Source: Tetradesmus obliquus (taxonomy: Eukaryota > Chlorophyta > Chlorophyceae > Sphaeropleales > Scenedesmaceae). From it: 64,000 bases of DNA. The notes beneath the pieces were generated by a model, which saw only the letters and a list, made by a program, of their open reading frames with translations, had not been told where the DNA came from and did no database searches. Of the stretch, positions 10,868 through 23,059 are shown piece by piece. The translations under genes were made by a program, and so were the position numbers. Within the stretch, counting starts at the first letter, position 1. Each line of letters begins with the position of its first letter. Location: the NCBI GenBank assembly GCA_030272155.1, contig CP126192.1:3940501-4004500 (forward strand), written 5' to 3'.

Positions 10868-13800
10868 TGCCGCACAGCGCTTCTGAAAGCTGAAATCGCC
10901 GCAGCGCTGGCGGGGCTTGTTGTTGCTGGCCTGCAGCTGCGGCTCTGCAGGCTTGGCAGTAGCCAAGTGGCAGGCAGCCGTGCTGTGCGTTGAGCTAGCA
11001 TGTCAGATATATGTTGCTGCAGCTTGGGGCTGCGCTGAGAACTGCTGCAGCTGTTGCGATGCAGTTTATCATGAGGGGTTGTGGCTGCTTGTGCATGTGG
11101 GCTGCGCACCAGCAACAGCGTGCTATGTTGGCAGTGCTGTTTTATGAGCACGCATGAGTTGGTTATGCACGTTTATCGGCTTGCAAGTTGGGTGGTTGTG
11201 GCTGTTGTCAGGTGTGCTGTACGGGACCAGTTTTCAGGAGGGCGGGGGGTAGCGCAGATGGCAGTGGGGATGTTGTGTTGTGATTGGCTGCAGTGAAGGC
11301 AGGGAAGGGTGCTGCTGGGGTCGGGCGGGGTTTTGGGCAGGCCTAGCTGGACGGTGAGCGTTTGTGAGCCTCAAGTGCAGCGCAATTCAAAGTCGATTGC
11401 GTGTGGTGTTCGTGCAGTGGTAAGCGGTAAGCAGTAATACCGGTGTGCAGGTCCTGCAGTGTATATGGGCTGGCAGTAGCCCAGCTTGCGGAATGCGCCG
11501 CGCATGCAGCGGGACGCGTAGTGCCAACGCCAAACTTCAGGGCTGTTGTGGCAGCAGTGCAGCAGTTTCAGCTGCCTTGGCTGTTGGCTGCTGCAGCAGC
11601 GTCGTGACAAACAATAGTTACGTGTTAGACCACCGTGCATGGTGTAACAAGACGAATCTATACACACGGTGTGACAGACTGAGGATGTTACTGACAACAC
11701 AGCACCAGGACTACCTCTGACTACAAAGGAGCAGAAGGCCGTCAGTGCCGTTGCCCCCCAGGCCATCGTGGCTACTGAGGGCGGCACTGACCAGGCTTTG
11801 TTTTGAATGCAGGTAATACTAGAACAAGTAGGAGGAGCAGCAGCACCACAACATTGAAGTTGAAGTAGCCATGCTGGTCTTGGGGGGCCCCTTCTTGCTA
11901 TGTGAGTACCCATTATGTTGCATGCAATGATTTACCTGCAATGATTGACCTGCTTGCACGTTGTACCAATTTTATACTGCAGTCCACATATCAGTTTGCA
12001 GTCAGGCCTGCTGCCGCCACGTGGTGTTGTATGCACAGCAAAGCTCACATTGTAACACACAATAGCGATGGTTTGTGATTGTGCAGAGGTGGTGGGGAGC
12101 CGTCTAGCTATGTGGGTATGCGTGATGTTGCATTATGCTGATTTCGTAATAAATGCAACCGGCAACTTCCTTTAGATAGAGGTGGTGGTCAATGCAGCTT
12201 CTTGTCTTCATGACATGATGTTGACTGTATGTGAGGCGCATGTTGACCTTATGCTCTCGATCTGTGTGGATGCGTGGCCGACTGTAAGAGCCGGCCATAT
12301 CCTCGGCAAATGCGCCTGACAGCTGCCAACAGAAGCCGATCAAGAGGCGTGTGTGCTGCGCAGCATTGTTGGTGCGAGTGTTGTAACGCTCTCACGGTGC
12401 AACTCTGACCGGTACAGCAGAGTGATTTATTCTTGTTGCAGTGCAAAGCAGTCACATCAATGAGAAGTTTCTTGCCGATGCAACCTGCGGCTGAGGTCAA
12501 GTCGCTCATCCATTCGGCGACTCGACGGATCGGGTCGTCGCGGTCGCGTACGTGAGGCCAGATTGGCAGCCGTTGCCAGGATCCTGTTGTGCCTGTAGTT
12601 GCAAGGTGCAGTAGGAGGTAAATATTCACGGCACGCGTGCAGTCGCTCCTGTTCTTCGCTTCGGGTGGTCATCAGAATGCAGGGCCAGCACTGCCTGCCT
12701 GAAGCCGATTGCCCGCAGCGGTCACAGTGCCACCAGTGCATCATTACGTTACCAACAACACCGCCTGCTAGTACTCATGGTATAACAGATTTCAGAGCCT
12801 GCAGCACCCTATGCTACAGCCGCACCCATCAACTTGAAAGAAGAATAACCACCACAGCACAGCCAGGGATGCTGCTGGCCACGAGCAGCGAACTGGCCCA
12901 AGGCACAGAGGCAATGCCTGCACAAGGTGGTAAGGCTGTTGACAAGAGGGTAACAACTTGCTCCCCCGCGGCCCCATACACTGTGTATGTGCGCGCTAGC
13001 AGTGACACATGTAACACACATGGCATGCGGCTGTCATGATGTGTCCGGTTGATCTGCCGGCCCTGTGCCCCACCGGCATGCGGCTGTAGTGACAGTAGAT
13101 GGAAGATGCAAGATGTTTGACATCAAGTTGATGCTGCATGTAGGGCTGATGGTCTGAATGCCGCCTCATGCAGATGCACTGAAGGGCCTCACAAGCGCCC
13201 CTGACATAAGGACAAACATGGCAGCGCACTGCACTAGACCTAGACATGGCGGTAGCAGCTAGCATGTGCAGCTAGCTGCTGCTGCAAAACCAAACCAGCG
13301 GCTTGCTGGTTCAAATACGCTGTGAGCAGAGCCAACACAACACTGACCAGAAGAAACAACACAAGCTGCTACAGCGATACGCACAGCATTGAGCTCCTGA
13401 CCGATCAATTGTCTGCGCACAGCCCCACGGGACGGCAGCATGCCAAGTGCATTGCAAACGCCCCGTGCTGGCGATTGCGCTGCAACAATAGCCACCAAAA
13501 GACGCAAGCGCGCAATGCTTGAATCAATGATGCACGTGGCTGCAAATATGCAGGGTGCATGTCCAAGCAACCTCAACACCATGCCCGCTACCTGACCCTC
13601 ATCTGGCCAAGCCAGGCCTGCTACTACAACAGACTCTTGCAGAATGCAAACACGTCATCATGCCATGCTGTGCGCTGTGCAAAACCTATAGAAACAGGCG
13701 CAGCGGCACTACCTGTTGCGCTGAATTGCGTGTTGCGCTGAATTTCAACTGCACCGCATGCCACCAAGGCCCGCAAAAGCTGTCGAGCATCAAAGTGCCA

Positions 13801-14360
13801 CGGTATCCTGTGCAGACAGCACCTCAACAATCAACAGACTGCTTGATACATAGTCCTGTGCAGAGGTGCGGCTGCAGCTGATACAAGTGCAAACCATAGA
13901 CAGTTGCACGCGCCGCATGATGCACAACCATGCACCACGGTCAGCGTGCGGCTCTAGCGGAGCCACTCTCGAGACCCTCGTCTTCAATACACAATTATGC
14001 TGCCAGCATCACCACAACCCCTCCCACTCCCTAACACCGATCAGTAAGGCGCACGGTCAGGCAAAGCTGAGCTGCTAGCAACTCACCATTGATTCAGCTT
14101 GCCAGACGATCTGTGCGTTGCAGCTGTAGCGGCTGCGTCCATGCAGCAGCCGCAATCACACTGCTCGTGCCATTGCAACCGAACCAGCGCTGACGGTGCA
14201 GCGCTGCAACAAGGACCACACAAGCGGCGGGCGCCCTGCATGCTTGCATGGCCGCACACCAGGAACGCACTAGGAAACCCCGCCACGCACGCAAGCTGCC
14301 TACAACATCTACAGCCAACTGAGAGGCAGCGGCACAGGCGCAACGCCAACTGCACAGCAG
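10868..14360. other. Long convergent intergenic stretch
   Basis: Lies between the 3' ends of the C2-domain gene and (beyond the minisatellite) the SnRK2 gene. Possible TGTAA signals for the upstream gene occur near 11645 and 12051, far from the stop. On the minus strand, 12744-12457 is a 95-codon open frame with a CDRCG...CWPC zinc-ribbon-like start, a possible gene relic. No gene model can be supported. Confidence 0.4.
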
Positions 14361-14835
14361 CCTCGGCCTGGCTCCTACCAAGCGCACAGCAAGCCTGGCT
14401 CCTACCAAGCGCACAGCAAGCCTGGCTCCTACCAAGCGCACAGCAAGCCTGGCTCCTACCAAGCGCACAGCAACAGTGGCCTGGCTCCTACCAAGCGCAC
14501 AGCAACAGTGGCCTGGCTCCTACCATGCGCACAGCAAGCCTGGCTCCTACCATGCCCACAGCAACAGTTACCAGGCTCCTACCAAGCACACAGCAACGGT
14601 TACCAGGCTCCTACCAAGCACACAGCAGCAATGGCCTGGCTCCTACCATGCGCACAGCAAGCCTGGCTCCTACCATGCCCACAGCAACAGTTACCAGGCT
14701 CCTGCCAAGCACACAGCAACAGTTACCAGGCTCCTACCAAGCACACAGCAGCAATGGCCTGGCTCCTACCATGCGCACAGCAAGCCTGGCTGCTACCATG
14801 CGCACAGCAACAGTGGCCTGGCTCCTGCCATGCGC
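14361..14835 (+). repeat. 27-bp minisatellite with longer variants
   Basis: The unit GCCTGGCTCCTACCAAGCGC plus ACAGCAA (27 bp) repeats without a break from 14366, then alternates with longer units that carry an extra CAACAGTG or CAACAGTTACCA block. The 27-bp unit is nine codons, so frames stay open and give a spurious LLPSAQQAW peptide repeat on the plus strand. Confidence 0.92.
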
Positions 14836-15240
14836 TGCAGGCAACCAAGCCAAGCTGCAGGGACATGCCGCGCCCGCCTCCAGCTGCACTCAGCGCACTG
14901 CACAGCGCTGCACCTGCTGTCATATGGCAGGCAATGCAGCGCACACGACTGACAGCAGCTGCAGCCGCAGCAACGGCGGCTGCCACTGCCGCAGTAGCAG
15001 CCCACGAGCTGCACAGCACATGCTGCTGCTGCACCGCCAACGTCGTGCCTGGCTGGCACACCTAGCGCTGTCTGCATGCACCATGCCCCAGCAAGAGCGT
15101 GCCAAGGGTTGCCGCACCATGCCCCTGATCGCGCAGCCGTCAACTGAATCCCTCAAGCACACACTCATGCTGCTGCTGCTGCTGCTGCACGTGTTGATCT
15201 AGCCTAGTGATATCGCATCAGGCCTACGGGTAGCCCAGCA

Positions 15241-15280
<40 letters not shown>

Positions 15281-15312
15281 TGCGCGTGTTGCTCTAGCCT
15301 AGGACTATCTGC

Positions 15313-16666
15313 TCAGGCCTCTGGGTAGTCCAGTGAGGCCTCGTAGCTCTCCATGGCATCATCAATGTAATCGTCTGTCTCCTGCAGCCCGGTAAAATTG
15401 CTGGTGCCCGGGTGCCGCGAGTCCTGCGCAGCAGCAGCACACAGCAGCACACACAGCAGGGCAGTATCACTTGACAATGCAGTTGCTACAAACCGGTGGT
15501 GCGTTGCTGTGTCAGTTGACAGCGCTATGCTGCAGGGCACTGGAGGAGTCTTGAGGCGATGGCGCGTTCAACTGCCCACAGCACCCTGCGGCGCTACAGG
15601 CACCGACAGACAGCAGAACACACGCAACACGGCCAACACAGCTGATGCAGCACTGCAACACTGCCAGCCCACACCTGTGCTCGCTGCGGCAGCTGCCAAC
15701 GCCAATGCACTAAGGTCGCACAGTACAAAGCAAAGTCACGCAGAAGGGCCAGGCCAGGTGCATGCTTTGCGCGCCTGCACCATCATAATCAGATCATCAG
15801 GATAACCATCAACCCACAGCCATGACGCCATCATCCCTGTGCCCCGCTGAAGCGGCAAAAATAGCAAGCAATTACTAGAAAGAAAGAGAGCAAAAAATAA
15901 CGCACCTGCACGATGCGGGAGATCTCCTCCACGCTCTGCAGCCCCTCGGGCAGCGGCTGCGGCCTGTCGTTCATCTCCTTCACGCCCGGCGGCAGGTTCT
16001 TGCAGTACCAGGGGTGGTCGTAGATCTGCGCCACGTTGATGCGGGCCGCGGGGTCTGCCACCAGCACGCGGCGCAGCAGGTCGTGGCCCTCCGGCGACAG
16101 CTTGATGTGGCTGGGTATGTGGTAGTCCACCTTGAGGATGCGCTGCAGAGGCGAGATCAGAACAAGAACAGGCCAATCAGAGCGTGTATGAGACAGAGAA
16201 TGATGTGGACGGATTGCGGTGATCCACCTTCTGCACTGCTGCAGAGGCGTGAACAAATGAGAGGAGAAGAGCGAAAACGATCGCATTCGAACGCAACACA
16301 CAGCGCATCAAGTAAGCATGGTGCGGCTGAAGCATCGGAAGTTGAGCTGGATGCCGCATCACCGACAGCTGCAGTCCCCGCGCAGCCAAGCGTTCCCTGT
16401 GTATATTTGATACCCATGCCAGCCAGCCGCCCGCCCCACCTGAATCATCTTTTGCAGCTTCTGGCTGTCTGTCTTGTCCTCTGGCCGCTCGAAGGGGTAC
16501 GCGCCCACCAGCATCACGTACAGCATCACGCCGCAGCTCCAGATGTCCGCGATCTGCACACATCATGGCGGCATGAGCGGGGCGCGCACAGCGAGCATGT
16601 CAGTCGCTGGGCAGCTCACATGCACGTGGTTCTTGAAACAGCGCGTTTCATGTTGAAGGTATCATA

Positions 16667-16702
<36 letters not shown>

Positions 16703-19038
16703 GGCTGGCGTGCCGCACCTTGCCGTCGTATGTCTTGCCGCGCGTGGTGAGGATGACCTCTGGTGCTAGGTACGCGGGTGTGCCCACGCGGCTGCCTGGC
16801 GCTGACTGGAACTTCTCGTGCTGCACGCAGAACAGATAAGCACAGCATCACATGCGCGCGCAAGGCAGCACAGCAACATGTGAGTTGGCTAGCAGGCAAT
16901 GTTGAGGGCCGGAATTGCAGGGTAAAGCAACAAAACTGCCAGGCCTGCCTTCCCAGACAATTAGACAGGACACCTTGGCTGCCCTCTGCTGCGTACAGCT
17001 GTACTGACAACACATAATCAAGGCTGATACACTGCCACAGCGGTGCAAAAACGGCCCCAACAAAATCCAAATGCATGTGGCCTGGTACCGCAGAAACTGC
17101 ACCTCTCCTCTCACTTGTACCTTGGAGAGCAAAAAGAGCGGCTGGCTACGCTGTCGATGAGGTGCACAACAAAGAAAGACATCGCCAACGGCCTGGCACC
17201 TGCGATCCACTGCCGCTGTTCTCACCTTGGAGTAGCCGAAGTCGCAGATCTTGACCAGCGGCCGCGGGCTGCTGTCCAGCAGCGTGTTCTCCAGCTTGAT
17301 GTCGCGGTTCACCACGCCCTGGCAGCACACAGGTAAGACACGTGACACGTAACCAATGAGAAGAAGGTTTTAACACAAGCAACATGTGTCTGAATGGGGA
17401 GGAGGTGTGACCACAGTGAGGTGGTAAGAGGCAGAAGTATGCAGCCCTGCTGGCCTGGCCAGGTAAGGCCAGGCGCTGGTACATTGCAGGTTGAACAATC
17501 AACGGCAGCAATGCACAGCAAGCGCAAACGGGTAAAGAAAGACCCTGAACAGTGCAGTGCGTATCCATGCAAGCAAATGCTGTGCGTCCTACGCGTCCAA
17601 GGTTCTCTCTGCCACCTGCTGCGCTGCAGTATCCTTGGCTGCTGCTGATTTCGTCTCAATCGTCTCAACTGTCACATAACCACTGCTGCCATCTGGCGCG
17701 CTTGTTCCAATCTCACTCTGCTGCTCTTCCTGCCAAGATCCCCACCAACCCCAAGCACACAGCTCTCGCTGCACGCTGCATCAACTCCATCACTGCTTCT
17801 CGGCCCAAACACCACACATGGCGCTGCGTACTGCCATGCTGGATGTGGCAGCCTGTAGCCTACGCTCCTGCTCCTGCTGCTGCTGCTGCTGCGCTGCTGC
17901 AGTTGCCTCACACACCGCGCCTCCTGCCGCTGCCCGCACTTCACGCTCCTGCTGCTGCTGGCATCCCCACTGCTCCTGCAGCTGCCGCTGCTGCTGCTGC
18001 TGTTGCTGCTGCGCACCATTCTGTGGCAGTAGTCCAGCCCCACGATCAGCTGCTGGAAGAACCAGCGCGCCTCCTCTTCCCGCAGGCCATTCTTCTTCAC
18101 CACGTACTCAAACATGTCGCCGCCCGACGCAAACTCCATGGCAATGCCCAGGTACTGCTGCGTGAGGAAGACCTGGAGGAAACAGCCAAACACAGTGCAC
18201 GTGTACAGCGCAGTTGCAGAGTACCGCAAACATCGTTCATGACAGGGGCTGCAGTGGCGAGCAGGCAGGCAGTGCAGCTGCTGCAGGAGACTGTGTGTGT
18301 CGTGGGGTGCAGGCGGCAGCGTAGCGGCTGCTGTGATGCACCACTTGTGCACAGCAGGTGTGCATCCACTGCTGTACTGCCTCCCTTGAACCATGCTATC
18401 CCTGCCGCCTGCTGCTTGTTGCTTGGTTACTAAAACAGGCAATGTAAGACTGTAGCTGTTACTGCGTTTGCCACCATTACTGCAAGTGGAGCACAGCCGC
18501 TACAGCTGCACTGCCAGCACAGGCAGCAGTTACAACATGTTCGCCCCAGCCTGCTGTGCCAGCTGCTGAAGCACACCTCCTTGAATTGTACGATGTGAGG
18601 GTGCACCAGACATCTGTGGTTGAGGATCTCGCGTTCTACGTACTTGGTGACCTGCACAGGACAGGCAGCAGAGGGCAGGTGCATGTGCAGCAGTGTGCAT
18701 GAGTGACCTCCTGGGGCTCTTTGAAGGGTAACAGGCCCCACAAGCAACGAAGGCGACATGATCAAATGCTACGTTCATGATCTGTGCCAATCTCACACCT
18801 TATCGCCCCTCTCAATAAACTTGCAGGCAATGAGCTCCCCAGTCTGCTTGTCGCGTGCCAGCTGCACGAAACCAAACGTGCCGCTGTTCAAATCTCTTAT
18901 CTGCAGCAAGAACGTTCAGCGTTAGCTACGGTGCGCGCGCAGCATCATGACGCAGGACCGAGGAAATATGTTTGCAGTGCCTGCCTTCTCGTATCGCGGA
19001 TGGCCCTCCAGCGGCTCTGGTTTTGGCGTACGCTGCAT
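15313..19038 (-). CDS. SNRK2: SnRK2-type Ser/Thr protein kinase
   Basis: SNF1-related protein kinase 2. Land-plant members act in osmotic and ABA signalling; algal ones are linked to nutrient stress (family knowledge). Nine exons: 19038-18985, 18900-18799, 18651-18577, 18172-18017, 17318-17226, 16820-16719, 16553-16440, 16142-15906 and 15423-15313. All are phase 0, giving 347 aa, normal for SnRK2. Seen motifs: glycine loop NSGTFGFV (residues 23-30), Lys45 in IACKFIERG, catalytic loop [10 protein letters not shown] with Asp135 and Asn in place of the usual His, DFG at 155-157 in KICDFGYSK, and a SnRK2-like activation loop ([14 protein letters not shown]). A short acidic tail ([20 protein letters not shown]) recalls the plant C-terminal domain. 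Intron 1 has a GC donor (AAG|GCAGGC). I join RIVQ directly to DSRHPG; an extra small exon between them is possible. Confidence 0.93.
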
Positions 19039-20198
19039 GATTATCGCTGTTTGCAGAGCTCAAAAGCACAAGGAGGTCCAGATAGCCAATGAAGGCACTT
19101 GTGCTGCTTATGAGTCAAGCAGGTGAAAGTGCTGCTATCTGCACGTCCCAGCCCAGTTAATGCTCAAATTACTTGAACATGTTGCAAAAGCCAGATTTGC
19201 ACAAGCGAGAAGGGCCCCAGCTGCAGTGTGCCTGCTACATTCAAATAACATAACCTAATGCCAGGTCACACACAAGCTGCTAGTTGCTCATGCTCGCAGA
19301 AAGCCAATGCACATGCGAGTAGCCGCCGAATGGTGAGGCACGGCGTTACCAAGTGCACCAGCAACGCAGGCACAGCCTTCATACCTGGTGCCCACACATG
19401 GTGCATGTGGCCAAGGCAGTACAGACACGGTTCGGTGCTACTGCATACAGTGTGTCACAGCAATACCACTACAACCAGCCCATACGCGCCCATAAACTCT
19501 TGCACATCATAGATGGCCACGTATAGCATCAATTTAGAGCTGTGCTGCACCACCTCAAGGTCAGCTCAAGAGTTGCAGGTGCGGAGCCATAGTGCCCAGG
19601 TGTGTTGACCACAGCTGAACTCGCAGGAGGTGGCCAGGAAAACTTGCTGGCACCTAGGCATATGCAGCGTTGGCAGAAGCATGTGTGTGCCGTTTACAAG
19701 TGCAGGAAACACATGCAACAGATGATTGCCACCCGCAGCAACAACAGGTCGACAGCAATCCTGCAGCCAAGCCACTCCTGCATAAAGCTTGAGTGCACAA
19801 CGCACACCCTACACCAAAAGCACTCTCTACTCTACGCCAGCTTGCGCCCAGCCTGCAAAGTTGAAAAATGGCGCAGAGGCCAAAGCATGCACCACCACAG
19901 AGCATTGGTGGGAAATAGCAAGCAGCTCCACCAGAGCCAGCCCAGTTCCCTGCTTCACACGCTTGCCAGCTCCGATAGCTACCAGCTGCCTCAAAACTGC
20001 AGCTGCAGCAGCCCATTTCGCAGCTACAAGCACGCGCGCAGGCACACCCATCAACCCGCGGTGCTCTGAGCAGCTGCCAAGTCATGCGCCTCAATGCAGC
20101 TGGAGCGCTTCCCACAGCTGCTAAGCCGCAGGAGGTCTCTGTGTGCAGTTTGTGTCTGGCCTTGGGCAAAGCCTCCATTACCCCAGGAATGCCTGCTG
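19039..20198. other. Intergenic: SnRK2 promoter side / bZIP 3' side
   Basis: Contains the SnRK2 promoter and the 3' UTR of the bZIP gene. No further gene, RNA or mobile element is seen. Confidence 0.45.
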
Positions 20199-22481
20199 CT
20201 ACTGTAGACCCTCGCCCATCGCTGCTGCTGCTGCTGCTGCTACTGCTGACAGCCCGTTGGCACCAGCCACTGGCGCACTAGCTGCTGCAGGAGACAGCAG
20301 CGTCTGCACAGAAGGTATGATAATGGTCTCTTCCAGATGCGCAGGAAGCTGCCCACCCAAGCTACACACCTGCAGGCAGGAGCAGGCACAGCAACCACAG
20401 GAGAACCAGTGTCAGCAGCCCACAGCCCTCAAGTCCACCAAAGATGACACAAGCTGCCACAAGGCCTCAGTGGCAAGACATGTTGCTGGGCACACTCAGC
20501 TTGCATGCCTGCGGCTGTTCCCAAGCAACAACAAACATGCAACACCCCTGGCAGCAGCACCGACACATGCAGCAAAAAGTTATAAACCCAGCCTGATCTT
20601 ATTCTTGACATCCTTGATGATACAAACAAATCAGCGTACGCACCTGCTGCTTGAGGGCCTCCCTTTCACTGCTCAGCCGCTCAGCCTGCGCATGCAGCGC
20701 CACAAAGCGCTGCCGCAGCGCATCCTTCTCAGCCTTCAGCTGCTGGAACTCAACCTCACGCACCGCCAGCTGCTGCTGCAGCCCCTCGGCCTGCTCCGCC
20801 TTGCGGGCGCGGCTGCGGCGTGCCGCCTCCCTGTTGGACTGCTTGCGGCGCCACTTGGCCAGCTCCTTGGGGTCCTGCAGCGCACCACAACAACAAGAAG
20901 ATAAAGACAATGCTTCTCCAGCCGACCAATACAAATCTTGCTTCCTATGTTAACAGGCAGGCAGGCAGGCAATGGGTGAAGTGCAGGAAGTAGGCAGGCA
21001 GGTACTCCCGCGCCAACTCAGCATGTAAGACGGGGCAGCAACACAGCGTACAAAGTGCCTGCAGGTACACCAGCCGGCAGGCACGGAAGCAAGTAGCACG
21101 CGCTCGTCCATTAACTAGGTGCAGAGCCAGGTGCCTTACCGTAGGCTCCCCCCCAATATCCTCATCATCAGCTGCAGCTGCAGCTGCAGCAGCAGCAGCA
21201 GCCGAGCTGCGCCCGCTGCCGCTGCGGCCAGCTCGAGCCCGTGCGCTGCCGCCGCCGCTGCCTGCTGCCGCTGCTGCTGCGTCATAGCCGGGTTCGGCTG
21301 ACGCCGCTGCTGCTGCTGCGAGGGCTGCCAGCACTGCGGTGTGGTCCGGCTCAGCTGCTGCTGCTGCTGTCTGCTCAGCGTCTGCACGCCCACCCTCCTG
21401 CAGTGCAGTGCAGTGCAGCAATGAGTTGGCTTCGATCAAGATGAAAACATATCTCCAGATGGGCAATGGCAACCAAAACCAGATGTGACGCACTTTCCTG
21501 CAAGCATCTGCAGGCATAGCAAGTACAGCAACTCCTCAAGGATGGTACAAAAGGCAAGTAGGTGCATGCCAGCATGTCACCAAGCATGTCACTAAGATGG
21601 GCAACGGCAACCAAACCAGATGTGATGAACTTTCCTGCAAGCAGTTGCAGGCATAGCAAGTACAGCAGCTCCTCAAGGATGGCACAAAAGACAAGTATGT
21701 GCATGCCAGCGCATGCAGGCGCATGCATGGCACCAAGCCTTCCTTGCTGATGCTCTGTTGAACAAGCAAGTATGACACACACCTCAGAGTTTGCTGCTGC
21801 AGCAGCAGCAGCTCGTGGCCTCTTCCTGCCAGCCAGCTGCTCCATGGCAGCTGCACGTGCTTGCTGCCGCACCCCCGGGGGCCCTACAGCTGCTGCTCCT
21901 GCTGCTGCTGAGGGCAGTTGAGCCCTTGATTGCCCTGCAGGTGCAGTTGCAGCTAGTTGAGCAAGTGGGTTGGCTGCTGGCGCTGCACTGCGAGGGCCTG
22001 CACTGCCAAGGGCACCCAGGCCGGCTGAGTGCAGCGCGCCAAAGCCTCCCAGCATTGCCTGCACAGAGAAAGAAACCAAAATGACACATATAAATTTTTA
22101 TAAACAGCCACGGCTAGTGCTGAGCTCTGGCCTGCTGTACTGCACGGCCCGCATGCTCAGGGCCAGCACTGAGCTGGGTACTGCTGGTGGACAGAGGAAC
22201 AGCACGGTAGGAGCTGCTTTCACAACAGCCGCTAGCAGCTTTGGCGAGTATGCAGGCCATGTGCCGCTCATGCTGTCAGCAGCTGGCGATGACACGCTGT
22301 TGCGCCTCACCTGCCAAAGCTGCTGGGCCCCTTGCTGCTGTGCAGCCGCAGCACTCCTCCACAAGGGTTGGAAGTCTGCTTGCCACTCTTCCAGTATCTT
22401 TTGGCGATCTTGCTCAGGAGCTGCTGCTATTGCTGCCGCTGCTGCGGCTGCCACGGCTGCTGCGGTGCTGTCAACATCCAT
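20199..22481 (-). CDS. bZIP transcription factor
   Basis: DNA-binding regulator of the basic leucine zipper class, G-box-binding-factor-like (inference). Five exons, 22481-22311, 22058-21783, 21397-21140, 20874-20644 and 20369-20199, all phase 0, give 368 aa ending in TAG. The first 230 residues are alanine-rich low complexity with a GRKRPRA nuclear-signal-like patch and an acidic ADDEDIGG stretch. Exon 4 (residues 236-312) holds the domain: KWRRKQSNREAARRSRARKA has the N-x7-R core (Asn249), and heptads with Leu or hydrophobic residues follow (GLQQQLAVREVEFQQLKAEK and onwards). The last exon has a short conserved-looking LEETIIIPSVQTLL motif. It diverges from CWC2 across a 578-bp gap. Target genes cannot be told from sequence. 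Confidence 0.9.
21457..21722 (-). repeat. 138-bp tandem duplication in bZIP intron 2
   Basis: Two adjacent copies, offset 138 bp (starting near 21457 and 21595), share long identical stretches such as CTTTCCTGCAAGCA and GCATAGCAAGTACAGCA, with scattered substitutions. It lies wholly inside the intron between exons 2 and 3. Confidence 0.85.
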
Positions 22482-23059
22482 GTGATGTGCTGCTACAGTC
22501 AGGTGCTGCAGCTGACCCCAGCAAAGCCCGACACTTACTGACTGCAGGTTCCTGTCGTCCAAGCAGCAGTACAAGCTACACCTAATGCGTATCGTCACGG
22601 CGTTGGTCGGCCACCTGTACAAGCTGGTTGAAGACAAAGTGCGGCACGGAGTAGCTGCCGGTGCGTTGAGACGCACAGCAGCGTTGCAGCGGGTTTTTTT
22701 CAAAGTGAATGTTGTATTCCCTCACTGCATGCCACTCCGAAAGTTTCAGGGCGCCTTCGACGTGAGCTCTGCTAACTAAGACGCTGTCTGACAGATACTG
22801 TGTTATGCGGGAAAACTGGTCATGACAAAGCCCCCACGCAGAGCTACTGCACCGTGTGGCACCTTCAGATGTTATCTGATGGTTGGATCTGCTGGACGCA
22901 TCATCACCACTGCTGCTCCTGCTGTTGCCACTGCTGCTGACTCAGTGATGTGCAGCTGCTCCAGAAGAGTTTGTGTGGATGCGCCTTGCTGACTCTAGTT
23001 TAAGACCACATGCAGTAGTGTCCAGCAGGAAGTAGGCTTGATGTGCCTTTGCCTACACC
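22482..23059. other. Divergent promoter region, bZIP / CWC2
   Basis: 578 bp between two divergent start codons. No TATA box or other gene is evident. Confidence 0.5.

Noticed and set aside
13295-13325. T-arm-like GGTTCAAAT motif
   Set aside because: The flanking bases do not form a T stem and no acceptor, D or anticodon arm is nearby.
14099-15202. 367-codon plus-strand ORF with LLPSAQQAW repeats
   Set aside because: Open only because the 27-bp minisatellite unit is a multiple of three; flanks show no protein-like composition.
15722-15850. Possible extra SnRK2 exon ([13 protein letters not shown] frame)
   Set aside because: No donor keeps the phase to the last exon, whereas direct joining of 15906 to 15423 closes the frame.
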